Below the pieces are notes generated by a model. The model saw only the letters and a list, made by a program, of their open reading frames with translations. It had not been told where the DNA came from and made no database searches. Below, piece after piece: positions 1 to 8,798 of a stretch of 64,000 nucleotides of DNA; the stretch's first letter is position 1, and every line of letters starts with the position of its first letter. The stretch comes from Planctomycetota bacterium. GTDB lineage: Bacteria; Planctomycetota; Planctomycetia; Isosphaerales; Isosphaeraceae. The translations under genes were made by a program, and so were the position numbers. Location of the stretch: NCBI GenBank assembly GCA_028291545.1, contig JAQGHR010000157.1, forward strand, positions 1-64,000. Direction: 5' to 3'.

Positions 1-28
1 GTCCGCCGAGCATTTCCGCTCGGCGGAC
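1..28. terminator. 10-bp perfect hairpin at window edge
   Basis: Bases 1-10 and 19-28 are perfectly complementary (10 bp) around an 8-base loop. There is no T-tract. It probably ends a gene lying outside the window on the left. The stem may extend past the window edge. Confidence 0.45.
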
Positions 29-136
29 GACCGTTGGATTTCTATTATCGTGGGATTCTTATTCTGCTCTTCCACTGGCGACGGATCGCGTATAGGGTTT
101 GATGTCAGTCCGTACCGTCGTCTGGAGGGAATCGAC

Positions 137-766
137 ATGCGTCATGGAACGGCGCCCCTACGCCGGGCCCTCTGGGCCATCTTTTTCTGTCTATTTTCGA
201 CGTTTATCTTGGCTGCCGACGATGCACCGTTACCTGACTCCAGGCTCGGTTATCGCACCGCGCCATTGCTCCTCCTGAGCCGGCCGGACGTACGTGCCGA
301 TCTCGGTCTGAGTGCGCAACAGACAACCTCGTCACAGCTTGCGATTCGCCAGATGTACGTTCAAGCGGCGACGTTGAAAAAGAAGCCGAATACGGACGAG
401 ACCGTACGCGCCCGGCGTGCGATCGACGAGGCCATGAAAGACTGGCTCGATACGCAGCTATCTCCCGAGCAGAGAGCGCGTCTCGTCCAGATCGACCTTC
501 AATGGGAGGGGCCTTCGGCCCTGGTGACCCGGCCGATCGTCGCTGAAGCACTTAATTTGAGCAAGGAACAGATCGCACTCATCGAGTCGGCGGTCTCGCG
601 ACGTGACGCGTCGCGCCGGAAAGGACACGCCGACGCCGAGCGAGTCCTTGGCGAGTCTTCCCTGGCCACCCTCAGCCCAGCACAGCGTGAAAGTTGGAAG
701 CAGTTGCTCGGCAAGGCATTCTCGCCGCAGACCCTCACACAGACCGAGCCCAAGAAGCTCCGGTGA
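137..766 (+). CDS. Exported Spy/CpxP-like helical protein
   Basis: A 209-residue protein of unknown exact role that probably acts outside the cytoplasm. The ATG at 137 is preferred over an in-frame start at 50, because a GGAGGG ribosome site lies just upstream (124-129) and a clean signal peptide follows at once (residues 1-26, basic start then a hydrophobic core ending at AADD). The mature part is helical. It repeats Spy/LTxxQ-like pieces: RPDVRADLGLSAQQ, LSPEQRARL followed by QIDLQWEG, and RPIVAEALNLSKEQ. Such proteins are common in planctomycetes and the family includes periplasmic chaperone-like sensors, but that function is only an analogy here. It stands alone, with the next gene on the opposite strand. 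Confidence 0.72.
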   Translation: MRHGTAPLRRALWAIFFCLFSTFILAADDAPLPDSRLGYRTAPLLLLSRPDVRADLGLSAQQTTSSQLAIRQMYVQAATLKKKPNTDETVRARRAIDEAMKDWLDTQLSPEQRARLVQIDLQWEGPSALVTRPIVAEALNLSKEQIALIESAVSRRDASRRKGHADAERVLGESSLATLSPAQRESWKQLLGKAFSPQTLTQTEPKKLR

Positions 767-860
767 TCGTCCGCTGCAAAACAGCTTGAACCGGTCACGT
801 CACGCCGCAACCCGGGCTGCCGCCCTATTCTATTCTTCCATGCATCTTTCGGATCAGGCG

Positions 861-1385
861 CTAAGTTTTCGGGGCAACGTCGGACACCACGCGCTCGAAC
901 ACGGGATCGTCGCGAATCAGGTCGAAATCGGATTCGGTAGCGATCTGCTCCCGCAGGTCCGGATTCAGGATCAGCGAACGAAGGAGCGCGGGGACCGACC
1001 TCGCGACGTTGCCGACGAGGCTCCAGTAGCAGGCGAGATTATAGTGAAGGAGTGCCTCTTCGGGATGCTCCCGGGCGGCTCGCTCCAGTGCGTCGATCGC
1101 CTGCGCCAGGCGCTGAGTGCGTTTGTAACACCAGCCGAGTTCCATCGCAACGATGAGATCGGTCGGCCGATGCGCAGCCGCGACCTCAAGAGGCGCGAGT
1201 GCCTCTCGGAACTTACCGAGGGAGCGGAAAGCCTTGCCCATGAGAAGGCTCGCCTCAAACTTCATGGTGGCCCAGTCCTCGCGTGACTGAAGGATCTGAA
1301 GCGCTCGGTGAGGCATCTCGAGCATGAGATAGCCCTCGGCCTCGTCGAGTTGTCGCATGATTCGATCCGCGCCGATCTGACCCAT
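861..1385 (-). CDS. TPR-repeat protein
   Basis: A 174-residue soluble protein built from tetratricopeptide-type helical repeats. About three units can be seen between residues 15 and 145, with the typical A/G/Y/A spacing (LGKFREALAPLEVAA, TQRLAQAIDALERAAREHP, ALLHYNLACYWSLVGN). The C-terminal 30 residues (ESDFDLIRDDPVFERVV) match the ending often seen in TPR proteins of this phylum. The start at 1385 has a GAGGAGGGG ribosome site about 10 bases upstream. There is no signal peptide. TPR domains mediate protein-protein contacts; the partner is unknown. It is transcribed alone, in the same direction as the ADP-ribosylglycohydrolase gene that ends 256 bases upstream of its start. Confidence 0.82.
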   Translation of the reverse strand: MGQIGADRIMRQLDEAEGYLMLEMPHRALQILQSREDWATMKFEASLLMGKAFRSLGKFREALAPLEVAAAHRPTDLIVAMELGWCYKRTQRLAQAIDALERAAREHPEEALLHYNLACYWSLVGNVARSVPALLRSLILNPDLREQIATESDFDLIRDDPVFERVVSDVAPKT

Positions 1386-1640
1386 CGAGCGCCGCCCCCC
1401 TCTCCTCTCATCCCCACCAACCGCGGAAGGATGTGAAGTTGATCGGTCCGGATCAGTTTATCCAACCGTTCCGGTCTGGGGAAGGGTAGGCGGCAAGCCA
1501 AGTGGGCCGGAGGTCCCTGATCTGATGAGGGACGCATGCTAATACTGGCCCACGAACGAGGGCTGTCAAGGCAAGGCGTGAACTCCCGGTGTGGTCGTCC
1601 ACCCTGCATCTATCCGCAGGAAGTGCCCTTTCAAGAAGGA
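1386..1640. other. Gap upstream of TPR gene
   Basis: 255 bases between two minus-strand genes. It must hold the leader of the TPR gene. I see no convincing promoter box, RNA gene or repeat in it. Confidence 0.4.
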
Positions 1641-2822
1641 TCAACTCTTACGATTCGCACCCAGGTCGCCACCTTGGCGTTGCGCGAGAAGTTCGCCGCG
1701 ACAGGACTCCTCCTGGCGGCTCAAGTCGTGTTCGGTCTTGACGAGGTCTGGGATGCCCGCGGACCGGCTATCGCGGCGAACCATGGCCTCGGCACGCAGT
1801 GACACGCCCGTTCGGTTCTTGAGTCCGTCGAGGAAGCGATCCGGGATGGCTTCGTCTCCGAAATGTGCGCCCGCCAGGGCACCAAGGATCGCGCCTGCGG
1901 TGTCCGCATCGCCACCAAGGTTGACGATTTCGAGGATCGCCTCCTCGAATGTCTCGGTCGTCACGAGCATGAAGAGGCAGGTCGGTATCAGCGCAGGAGG
2001 GAACCCCATCGTGGGTCGTCGGCACGTCGGTTCCGCCCCGTGCCTGTTCGCCTCCTCCACGAGTGCTCCGAATGCACGATCGCGAGGCAGATCCACCAGC
2101 TTTTCCGCGTGAGCAATCGCCGATGACATCGCACGACCGTGGTTGCCGATCGAGGTCACAAGCCCGGGATACTCGCTCGCAATACGCGCTTCGGCCTTCT
2201 GTACGTCTCCGGCCACGCGGAACAGGAAGCTCGGCTCCAGGTCCTCACCGCCCAGAAGGCGGCGAATGCCGTAGGCTACGGCCATCGCGGCCGCGATGCT
2301 CCGAACGTCGCGATGCGTCATCAGGCTGGCGTCCATCACGGCGTCGAACAATCTCTCCGGCTCCTCGGCAAAGTAGATGGCGACGGGCGCGATCCTCATC
2401 GCCGCACCGATTCCGGCCGAGTCCGTCCCGGTATGTCGTGGCGAGACCCCTCGTTCCAGGTCGGCAAGAACCTGGCGAAAGCTTCGACCTACCCCGCGAT
2501 GGGCGCCGACGTAAGAGCCCTTCGGATTGGCCAAGGCGAGGTAAGTCTCGGCCAGGAGATCAATGTCGACTCGCCCCCGCTGAATCAGGACATCCGCGAG
2601 GGCCAGCGCCTGCTGGGTATCGTCCGTGTAAAGACCCGGCATCCTCCAGCGATAGGGCTTCCGCTTCCACGCGGTCGCCCCGTCGACATAGCCGGTAACC
2701 AGTTCATAGTGTGCCCGGATCTGTTGAGCGCTCAGCCCTTCGAGGGGAGCGCCCAGGGCATCGCCGATCGCCAGCCCGAGCAGGCAACCCCGGGCACGGG
2801 GCATGCGGGTCGATAGAGGCAT
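1641..2822 (-). CDS. ADP-ribosylglycohydrolase family protein
   Basis: A 393-residue enzyme of the ADP-ribosylglycohydrolase (DraG/ARH) family. This family removes ADP-ribose from proteins or nucleic acids, or hydrolyses related N-glycosidic bonds, using two Mg ions. Family motifs are clear: GLAIGDALG near residue 10, YTDDTQ near residue 65, and GGDADTAGAILGALAGAHFG near residue 315. The Asp residues in these motifs are the usual metal ligands. The start at 2822 is chosen because a GAAGGAG site sits about 10 bases upstream and the domain begins right after it. The reading frame is open upstream to 2990, but that stretch does not look like protein. No nitrogenase gene or ADP-ribosyltransferase lies nearby, so the substrate is unknown. 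It is cytosolic, with no signal or membrane segment. Confidence 0.85.
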   Translation of the reverse strand: MPLSTRMPRARGCLLGLAIGDALGAPLEGLSAQQIRAHYELVTGYVDGATAWKRKPYRWRMPGLYTDDTQQALALADVLIQRGRVDIDLLAETYLALANPKGSYVGAHRGVGRSFRQVLADLERGVSPRHTGTDSAGIGAAMRIAPVAIYFAEEPERLFDAVMDASLMTHRDVRSIAAAMAVAYGIRRLLGGEDLEPSFLFRVAGDVQKAEARIASEYPGLVTSIGNHGRAMSSAIAHAEKLVDLPRDRAFGALVEEANRHGAEPTCRRPTMGFPPALIPTCLFMLVTTETFEEAILEIVNLGGDADTAGAILGALAGAHFGDEAIPDRFLDGLKNRTGVSLRAEAMVRRDSRSAGIPDLVKTEHDLSRQEESCRGELLAQRQGGDLGANRKS

Positions 2823-3473
2823 CGTGGCAAAGCTCCTTCGGGCCTTGGCCCGGGGTGGCTCCCCTGGGCCAGGTTGCTTAGACAACTTAACGAGAGCCTT
2901 CGACCAGGCAAGCGAAATCTTCATCGTCCGCGCGAACCATCTCGTCAGCGACGCCGTGATGGCAATCACGGGACCCGTCGAGATCACCACTTAACGTCGT
3001 TCCCTGGGTGTGGAAATTATTTTCGAGCTGGACGCAGATTTCCACCTCAAACTCGATCACCCGTGCGTCTTCGTCTCGGATCGCAGCCGCGGCCCGCGCA
3101 CGCCTGAACAGTTGGAAGGCGAGAGCCGTGACGTCTACGGGATTCGCAGTGCTCGCAACTCAAGCCAGCTCGCGACCACAAGGCCGTCCTCGACCGGTTT
3201 CATATCGGTTCTTTCTCGCGCATATGAACATCACGGGCCGGCCGGATTCCCGTTGCGATTGAACGATCGACGGCGCAATCGCGAGAGGCGATGCCGTGAG
3301 TCCTCAGCGAAGCTCGACTTCTCGTCGCCGCAAAAAATGAGAAACCATGGCTCGTCCGGCCGCAGGTCGATGGCGGGGGAGGGGTTGACCTTGGCCTTCC
3401 GCCCCGCAACGATACGAATCCACCCGGCTTGAAACGCCGCTCCACAATCTCTCGTTAGTCTTGGAGACGCCAC
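2823..3473. other. Intergenic region, no supported gene
   Basis: About 650 bases between divergent genes. Several frames are open (for example plus strand 3010-3432 and minus strand 3200-3445), but their translations are rich in Arg/Ser/Pro and have no recognisable domain or good ribosome site. It probably holds the promoters of both flanking genes. Confidence 0.4.
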
Positions 3474-4217
3474 ATGCTCGCCCGTTCGCTGAGCTACGCC
3501 GGTTGCCTTGCGACTTTGTTGTTTGCGGTCGCCATCGCCCAGGAAAAGTCGAATCCTTACGGGGATATCTCCGATCTCAAAGTCGCCAAGCCGGAAGACA
3601 AGAAGGACGTCGCGTCCACTCCTCCCCCCAAGGGTGCGATCGTACTTTTCGACGGCAAGTCAACCGACCAGTGGGTGCAGCTCGACGGCAAGACACCCAT
3701 CACCTGGGAGTTGAAACCCGGCGGTGCGATGCAGATCAAGGGGGGCGGCATCAAGTCCAAGAAGACCTTTGATGGTCACTTCAAACTGCACGTGGAATTC
3801 CGCGTCCCCTATCAGCCGAACGACAAGGGGCAGGGTCGAGGCAACAGCGGAGTTTATTCACAGGGACGGTACGAGGTCCAGATTCTGGACAGCTACGGCC
3901 TGGATAGTCAGGACAACGATTGTGGTGGCATCTACAAGGTGGCCAAGCCGCTCGTCAACGCCTGCAAGGCCCCGGCCGTGTGGCAGAGCTACGACATCGA
4001 CTTCCACGCCCCCATCTTCAAGGACGGCAAGAAAGTCAAGCCCGCCATCATCAGTGTCTTGCAGAACGGCGTTCCGATCCACAAGAACGTCGAGATTCCC
4101 ATCGACAACACCGTCTCCGGGCTCGGCGGCGACCCCAGCACTCCCGGCCCGATCCACCTTCAGGACCACGGCAATCCGGTGCAGTACCGTAACATCTGGA
4201 TCGTGCCCGAAGATTGA
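3474..4217 (+). CDS. DUF1080 (3-keto-disaccharide hydrolase-like) exported protein
   Basis: A 247-residue secreted protein. Residues 1-22 form a signal peptide ending at AIAQ. The rest is one DUF1080 (PF06439) domain, a concanavalin-like beta-sandwich: AIVLFDGKSTDQW near residue 55, GGGIKSKKTFDGHFKLHVEF near 90, the RGNSGVY motif near 122, and YEVQILDSYG near 131. Some family members hydrolyse 3-keto-disaccharides; most planctomycete copies are untested. The ATG at 3474 has a GGAG site 8-10 bases upstream. A hairpin follows the stop codon. The protein probably acts on carbohydrate in the periplasm or outside the cell, but the substrate cannot be told from sequence. Confidence 0.88.
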   Translation: MLARSLSYAGCLATLLFAVAIAQEKSNPYGDISDLKVAKPEDKKDVASTPPPKGAIVLFDGKSTDQWVQLDGKTPITWELKPGGAMQIKGGGIKSKKTFDGHFKLHVEFRVPYQPNDKGQGRGNSGVYSQGRYEVQILDSYGLDSQDNDCGGIYKVAKPLVNACKAPAVWQSYDIDFHAPIFKDGKKVKPAIISVLQNGVPIHKNVEIPIDNTVSGLGGDPSTPGPIHLQDHGNPVQYRNIWIVPED

Positions 4218-4265
4218 GACCTCCTCGTCGATTTGTCCGAATCGGCGAGCCGTCGTTCCCCCTAC

Positions 4266-4320
4266 ATCCGAACGCGCCTGATCCGAACGGGAGTTCAGGC
4301 ATTTCCCGGGGCGTTCGGAT
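4266..4320. terminator. Compound hairpin after DUF1080 gene
   Basis: ATCCGAACGC (4266-4275) pairs perfectly with GCGTTCGGAT (4311-4320). An inner stem, GCCTGA with TCAGGC (4275-4280 and 4295-4300), lies inside it. It sits 48 bases after the stop codon of the DUF1080 gene and has no T-tract. Likely a transcription end or mRNA-stabilising structure between convergent genes. Confidence 0.45.
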
Positions 4321-4381
4321 TTCCGTACTTGCGAGCCACCGAATTCGTGTCCTCGCCCCCCATCAGGTGGGGCTGTCAACG

Positions 4382-4963
4382 TCATCGCCGCGGGTCGCCC
4401 TCGGGCCTCGAGCTAACCGGACTCGCCGGTCGGCCCGTGAGAGGCCCGCTGTGAAGAATAAGGCGACCGGACAGGCTGTCCCAGAAGCAATCACCCAGGA
4501 TGCGGTCCCAGGCACCATTCGAACCGGTGGGGGGGCGGCGGAAGAGTTGGTTGCCGCACTGGTTGATGGTGGAGTTCGTGGGGATGACACCTTGCCCGCT
4601 CCCGGTGCCCGGGTGGATCAGATAAATGGCACTCTCACCCTCGCTTAGCCCGAGTTCCTCGGAGATCCAGACCGAGGGCTCGGCCCCGGGAATGTGCCGA
4701 CCGTCGCCGACGATCGCGTGTGTCAGTCGCCCGGTTCGGGGGTTGACGACGGTCGCGAGGTCGCCGAGGTCGACACCAGTCGTTCGAAACGTCTCTCGGA
4801 TCGAGATCGTGAGGAACGGGACGTTCGTGGACTCCGGATAACGGCAAGGGTCCGACTCGCGCTTGTGACGGTCGAAGAGGGCGGATTGTCTAACGGACAA
4901 GCTCCGATCATCGTCCTCAACAGCGAGAGAAATACTCTTCTTTGCCTTGAGGATCGAATCCAT
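4382..4963 (-). CDS. GH75 (chitosanase)-like domain protein
   Basis: A roughly 193-residue protein resembling glycoside hydrolase family 75, whose known members are chitosanases. Support comes from the run DLGDLATVVNPRTGRLTHAI followed by VGD, then GAEPSVWISEELGL, IYLIHPGTGSGQG and TINQCGNQLF. This matches the family order: a lysine/Gly-rich strand, the Asp in A-I-V-x-D, the Glu in G-E-x-S, then the C-terminal strand. Both acidic positions seem kept, but the text around them is divergent. The start is uncertain. ATG at 4963 fits the domain edge but lacks a good ribosome site, and the frame stays open to 5311. No signal peptide is visible with this start. It may be a decayed copy. Confidence 0.5.
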   Translation of the reverse strand: MDSILKAKKSISLAVEDDDRSLSVRQSALFDRHKRESDPCRYPESTNVPFLTISIRETFRTTGVDLGDLATVVNPRTGRLTHAIVGDGRHIPGAEPSVWISEELGLSEGESAIYLIHPGTGSGQGVIPTNSTINQCGNQLFRRPPTGSNGAWDRILGDCFWDSLSGRLILHSGPLTGRPASPVSSRPEGDPRR

Positions 4964-5492
4964 GTTCGATCGTCGGACCCCGGATGGGTTTGCCCGTTCC
5001 CGAATTGCGCCTGAACTTGAACGGACTTCGTCGTCGCGGACAGAGCCGAGTGATGACACGCCTGCATAGCGGGTGTGTGGTGATGCGGGACCACCCCATA
5101 GGAAGAAAAATGGTGAATGATCGGGCATCCCCAGCCTTTGCCAGACGCGAGGATTCGTTGTTGCGCCAAGCTGTTTGTAGGCCCGGCGGCGACGATTTTC
5201 ATGGGCGGCCTGGGTAGACATCACGCTCACCCGCAAATCTAGGTTCTCGGCGTTATTCAAGAAGGGCCTTGCGACAGGCGCACCCCGGCACCGTGGGAGC
5301 GACGGCGTCATCCCCGTCCCGCGCCTTTCACGATGCCCGACCTACCGTGCGACTACGGCGAACAGCTCATCCCGTGACGCGATGACTACGCTTGAATCAC
5401 TCGATCGCGTCTATGACGCTGCGTTGCAGAATCAGGGAAAAGACGGACGACCATTGCAATCATGGGAGGACCGGCATCCCGTTGGTGTGAGT
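4964..5492. other. Intergenic region, no supported gene
   Basis: Roughly 530 bases upstream of the GH75-like gene. The minus-strand frame is open through much of it but reads as low-quality protein. A small plus-strand frame at 5382-5618 runs straight through the long hairpin at 5493-5534 and is not credible. Nothing else recognised. Confidence 0.35.
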
Positions 5493-5534
5493 ACGGGGCT
5501 GGAGGATTCCAATGGTGGAATCCTCCAGCCCCGT
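5493..5534 (-). terminator. 18-bp perfect hairpin
   Basis: ACGGGGCTGGAGGATTCC (5493-5510) is fully complementary to 5517-5534, with a 6-base loop (AATGGT). It lies about 85 bases past the stop codon of the beta-helix surface protein gene (5619-6947, minus strand). No T-tract follows. Probable transcription end or 3-prime protecting structure. Confidence 0.6.
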
Positions 5535-5618
5535 GCCGCGGTCATGGATGCAGTGGCAACACGCTGCCTCGATCTGGAGTGCCCAAGAGCTTCAACCGTC
5601 CCGATTTCGCCGTCCTGA

Positions 5619-6947
5619 TCAACTCCGTACTCCATTGATGAGCACGGTACCCGCCGGAATGATCGTTCCGGGCGCGAGCGTGGAGCCCGCCACGTAGGCA
5701 CCGTCGCCGATCTGGACGCCTGAACCGAGCTTGGAATTTGTAACCACGGCACCACTTCCGACCGTCACTCCATCACCGATGGTTGATCCGGCTCCGCCCA
5801 GGATCACGGCGCCCGTGCCGGCCCGGAAGTTATTCCCGATCGTGAGTGTGCCGCCACGTACGGCGTGAATTGTGACGCTCCGGTCCAGATGGGCGATTGA
5901 ACCGATCACGATCGGCTGGCCTTCGTCGCCCCGAATCGAGACGTTTTTCCCGATATTATGCTGCAGACGTCGGGCGCTTTGATGAAAGATGACTCCGCCA
6001 ATAATGCGGGCGGGGAAGGCGCGGAAATTCCCTTCGAAGAGCCTCCCCTTGGGTCCACTGAAGACGGGCCCGCGCCGGGAAGGCTCGAACGACACCGCGG
6101 GCGAACCCGGCTCCTGACTCGTTCCCATAACGGTGCTCAGGTCGCCGTTGAACAGGTTCGGTGTGGTCGTCGAGGCCACAGGAGAGCCCGCCGGCCCGGT
6201 GGCCGCCTGACCCTGGTAAAGCGTTGCATAACCGGCAGCCAGGGCGGTGGAGGTCGAGAGTTCCGTGCTTATCGCCGCGAGGTCTGTGGCTGTCGCGAGG
6301 ACCACCTTCCCCAATCGAGGATCGGTTGCCTCGGCTGCTGTCGTCACCACCGCGCGAGGAAGGACCCTGATGCCACGGGGGATGGTGATACCCGGTTGAA
6401 TGACCGCCCCCGCGCCGACGATCGCACCGGGCGCAATCGTGGCACCATCCACCACGGCATTCGGCCCGATCTCGGTCGGGGCGCTAAGCACGCCGAAGTC
6501 ACCGATCTTGCTGGGGCCGAAGACACGCGCGCCGTAGCCGATTACGACTCGCTCGCCGATCGAAACGCCGAGGACGTTCAAGGTTCGCTTGGCGTTCGAC
6601 TGGATCAATGCGTTGTCCAGGATCGCCGAATTCTGACCGATACGTATGTATCCGTCGGTAGCATCCAGTCCCGCGAACGGGGCGACATAGGTCTTCGCCC
6701 CGAGCGAGATCCGGTTGCCATCGTGAATTCGGGTTGTGGGATCGATAAAGGTGGCCACGCTGGCGGCCGCGCCGTAGGGCAGGACCGGTGTATTGGGTCG
6801 AACCGGATGGGCCTCGCCGCCCGGGAGCAACAAGACACCGGTCCCCGCAATGTGGACGTGCGCAGCACTTAGAAGCAAACGACCCTCGCAGGGCTCAGCC
6901 TGGGGGAGAAATCGCCTCGTGTGCCGCACGGTAGATTTCGTCGCCAT
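5619..6947 (-). CDS. Surface/exported left-handed beta-helix (hexapeptide-repeat) protein
   Basis: A 442-residue protein. Its N-terminus (residues 1-28) has a basic stretch followed by AEPCEGRLLLS, a variant of the LE-x-LE-x-R-x-LLS (LEPR-XLL) signature that marks many exported planctomycete proteins. Two blocks of hexapeptide repeats follow (about 75-205 and 340-440; for example VVIGYGARVFGPSKIGDF and IGDGVTVGSGAVV). They should fold as left-handed beta-helices like gamma-class carbonic anhydrases and LpxA-type acyltransferases. A Ser/Thr/Pro-rich linker (about 225-310) separates them. No zinc-binding triad is certain, so enzyme activity is open. ATG at 6947 has GGGAG 7-8 bases upstream; the TTG just before it is less likely. 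A long hairpin follows the gene. Confidence 0.78.
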   Translation of the reverse strand: MATKSTVRHTRRFLPQAEPCEGRLLLSAAHVHIAGTGVLLLPGGEAHPVRPNTPVLPYGAAASVATFIDPTTRIHDGNRISLGAKTYVAPFAGLDATDGYIRIGQNSAILDNALIQSNAKRTLNVLGVSIGERVVIGYGARVFGPSKIGDFGVLSAPTEIGPNAVVDGATIAPGAIVGAGAVIQPGITIPRGIRVLPRAVVTTAAEATDPRLGKVVLATATDLAAISTELSTSTALAAGYATLYQGQAATGPAGSPVASTTTPNLFNGDLSTVMGTSQEPGSPAVSFEPSRRGPVFSGPKGRLFEGNFRAFPARIIGGVIFHQSARRLQHNIGKNVSIRGDEGQPIVIGSIAHLDRSVTIHAVRGGTLTIGNNFRAGTGAVILGGAGSTIGDGVTVGSGAVVTNSKLGSGVQIGDGAYVAGSTLAPGTIIPAGTVLINGVRS

Positions 6948-7264
6948 CAACCAGCTCCCGCGATGAAGGAACGGACGGTGGACGTCCCGTTGCCGGTCTC
7001 GAATACCCTGTGTCGTGACAGTGGGTCGCGGGAGGGGGCTGCCGAGTGCATCGCGACCATGGATTGTTATCGACCGCGAGCGATCGTGACGATGAACGAT
7101 CCCTCAAGCTACCGCCGATGTGGTGCGACAACCGATCCATTCATTGTAACGATCGTTCTCCGTGAAATCTCCGGACCCTTGTCCACGTGCCATTCGGATC
7201 TTTCACGCGCCAGCGATCGTCAAGATCGGCACGATCGGCACGCTTTTCCCAAGGAGCCACGCAG
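6948..7264. other. Divergent promoter region
   Basis: 317 bases between a minus-strand surface protein and a plus-strand lipoprotein. It should hold both promoters, but I see no clear -35/-10 pair. A short 9-base tandem (GATCGGCAC twice, about 7223-7240) lies just before the lipoprotein ribosome site. Confidence 0.35.
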
Positions 7265-7528
7265 ATGGCCCGCGTTCGTCGAGAGCGGTTGTCCTTGAGT
7301 CTCGGTCTGGCCACGCTCGCCGTTGCGGCCACAACCGGATGCCACGCGACTCAACCCGGGCAACGCCCGATCGGAGAGGGGGTGCGGGAGTATCTCGCGT
7401 CCCGGCCCGCTTATATGGCGGCACCCTCGCGGACGTTCACGATCGGCTCATACGCGGGTTATAACTATGGACAGGCCCGTCCGGTCGCCCTCCCCTCGGA
7501 GGCGACTCCCGAGATGATCGGCGATTAG
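7265..7528 (+). CDS. Small predicted lipoprotein
   Basis: An 87-residue protein with a typical lipoprotein signal: basic start (MARVRRERL), a hydrophobic core, then a lipobox ending ATTGC at Cys24. The mature part is only about 60 residues, rich in Gly/Tyr/Pro, with no known domain. AAGGAG lies 9-14 bases before the ATG. It should be anchored in a membrane facing the periplasm. Function unknown; it stands alone. Confidence 0.65.
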   Translation: MARVRRERLSLSLGLATLAVAATTGCHATQPGQRPIGEGVREYLASRPAYMAAPSRTFTIGSYAGYNYGQARPVALPSEATPEMIGD

Positions 7529-7675
7529 GGAGCAACCCGACGAGCCGGGGTGTCTCGTCGTGATCCGATTCTGACGGTCTGGCCCTTCGACCTTGGACGT
7601 GGACGCCACACCCCGGATACAATCGGCACCTCCTTCACGATCGGATAGGGCAACGCGAGCAGAGGATGCAAGGCG

Positions 7676-8743
7676 ATGGGTCGGCAGGGGCTGCGGATCG
7701 GGATCGTCGGCGCCGGGCAGGTCGTTCGATCGAGGCATCTTCCCGGCTTCAGAGAGATTCCAGGCGTCAAGGTCGTCGGGGTCTGCAACCTCCATCGAGA
7801 GTCCTCGAATCGGGTGGCGAGAGAGTTCGATATTCCCCGAATCTACGAGAGTTGGGAGAGCCTCGTCGAGGACGACACGATCGACGCGGTCCTCATCGGG
7901 ACGTGGCCGTACATGCATTGCGCGATCACCCTGGCGGCTCTCGATGCCGGGAAGCACGTGCTGACGCAGGCGCGCATGGCGATGAACTCGCGAGAAGCCC
8001 AGCGCATGCTCGATAAGTCGCGAGAGCATCCCGATCTCACTGCGATGATCGTCCCCAGTCCCTACGGCCTCGTGGGCGAAGGCTTCGTGAGGTCGCTGAT
8101 CGACGAAGGATTTATCGGGATATTGCGCGAAATTCATCTGGACGGGCTGTCGTCTCAGCTCGCCGATCCTGCGACGCCGCTCTCCTGGCGGCAGATGACG
8201 AAGTATTCGGGTTTCAACATGCTGAACGTTGGAATCCTTTATGAATCGATTTTACGCTGGGTTGCCCCCGCGAACCGAGTGATCGCCTATGCGTCGAAGG
8301 TGATTCCTTCACGATTCGATCAGGAGACCGGGAAGTCTGCCCGGGTCGGGACACCAGACAGTGTCCACGTCCTGACCGGTCACGAAGATGGGTCGGTCGG
8401 GGTTTTCCGATTTAGCGCCGTCGTTCACCACGGGACGGGAATGTCCGTGACGCTCTACGGCAGCGAGGGCACCCTTCATTATGACTTTGCCCGTGACGAA
8501 CTGCGCGGCGCTCGCGAGGACAACTTGGAACTCTCTCGGATCCCAATTCCCGTTGACCGACGGGGCGGCTGGAACGTCGAGCGCGAATTCGTTGGAGCGG
8601 TTCGAGGCGAACAGGCCGTGAGTCACACGGATTTCCTGACCGGCGCCCGATACATGCAATTTACCGAGGCCGTCGCCCGATCCTCCAGGCACCAGCATCC
8701 GGTCGCGTTACCGCTGATGGAGTTCTCAAATCCAAGCTTGTAA
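7676..8743 (+). CDS. Gfo/Idh/MocA family oxidoreductase lacking the EKP lysine
   Basis: A 355-residue NAD(P)-dependent oxidoreductase-like protein. An N-terminal Rossmann fold (residues 6-120) shows IGIVGAGQVVRSRHLPGF, and a C-terminal alpha/beta domain of the GFO_IDH_MocA type follows. In active relatives the loop after the sixth strand carries E-K-P with a catalytic Lys. Here the same place reads KHVLTQARMAMN (93-104), so that Lys is absent. The protein may bind the nucleotide and a sugar but use other chemistry, or none. No signal peptide. Start at 7676 follows GAGGATGCAAGGCG. The substrate cannot be predicted. Confidence 0.83.
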   Translation: MGRQGLRIGIVGAGQVVRSRHLPGFREIPGVKVVGVCNLHRESSNRVAREFDIPRIYESWESLVEDDTIDAVLIGTWPYMHCAITLAALDAGKHVLTQARMAMNSREAQRMLDKSREHPDLTAMIVPSPYGLVGEGFVRSLIDEGFIGILREIHLDGLSSQLADPATPLSWRQMTKYSGFNMLNVGILYESILRWVAPANRVIAYASKVIPSRFDQETGKSARVGTPDSVHVLTGHEDGSVGVFRFSAVVHHGTGMSVTLYGSEGTLHYDFARDELRGAREDNLELSRIPIPVDRRGGWNVEREFVGAVRGEQAVSHTDFLTGARYMQFTEAVARSSRHQHPVALPLMEFSNPSL

Positions 8744-8756
8744 TGCGCGGAGAGTT

Positions 8757-8798
8757 GGGTCTGGCCAACCGAATCGAGCCCCAGACTTAACCGGTTAA
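8757..8798. terminator. Weak paired elements between convergent genes
   Basis: GTCTGG (8759-8764) can pair with CCAGAC (8781-8786), and a 12-base palindrome TTAACCGGTTAA (8787-8798) overlaps the stop codon of the minus-strand permease gene. Possible two-way terminator; weak. Confidence 0.25.

Noticed and set aside
2823-2990. N-terminal extension of the ADP-ribosylglycohydrolase
   Set aside because: The domain begins at 2822 behind a good ribosome site; the added 56 residues are not like the family.
3010-3432. 140-residue plus-strand frame before the DUF1080 gene
   Set aside because: Composition is unlike nearby proteins and no domain is visible.
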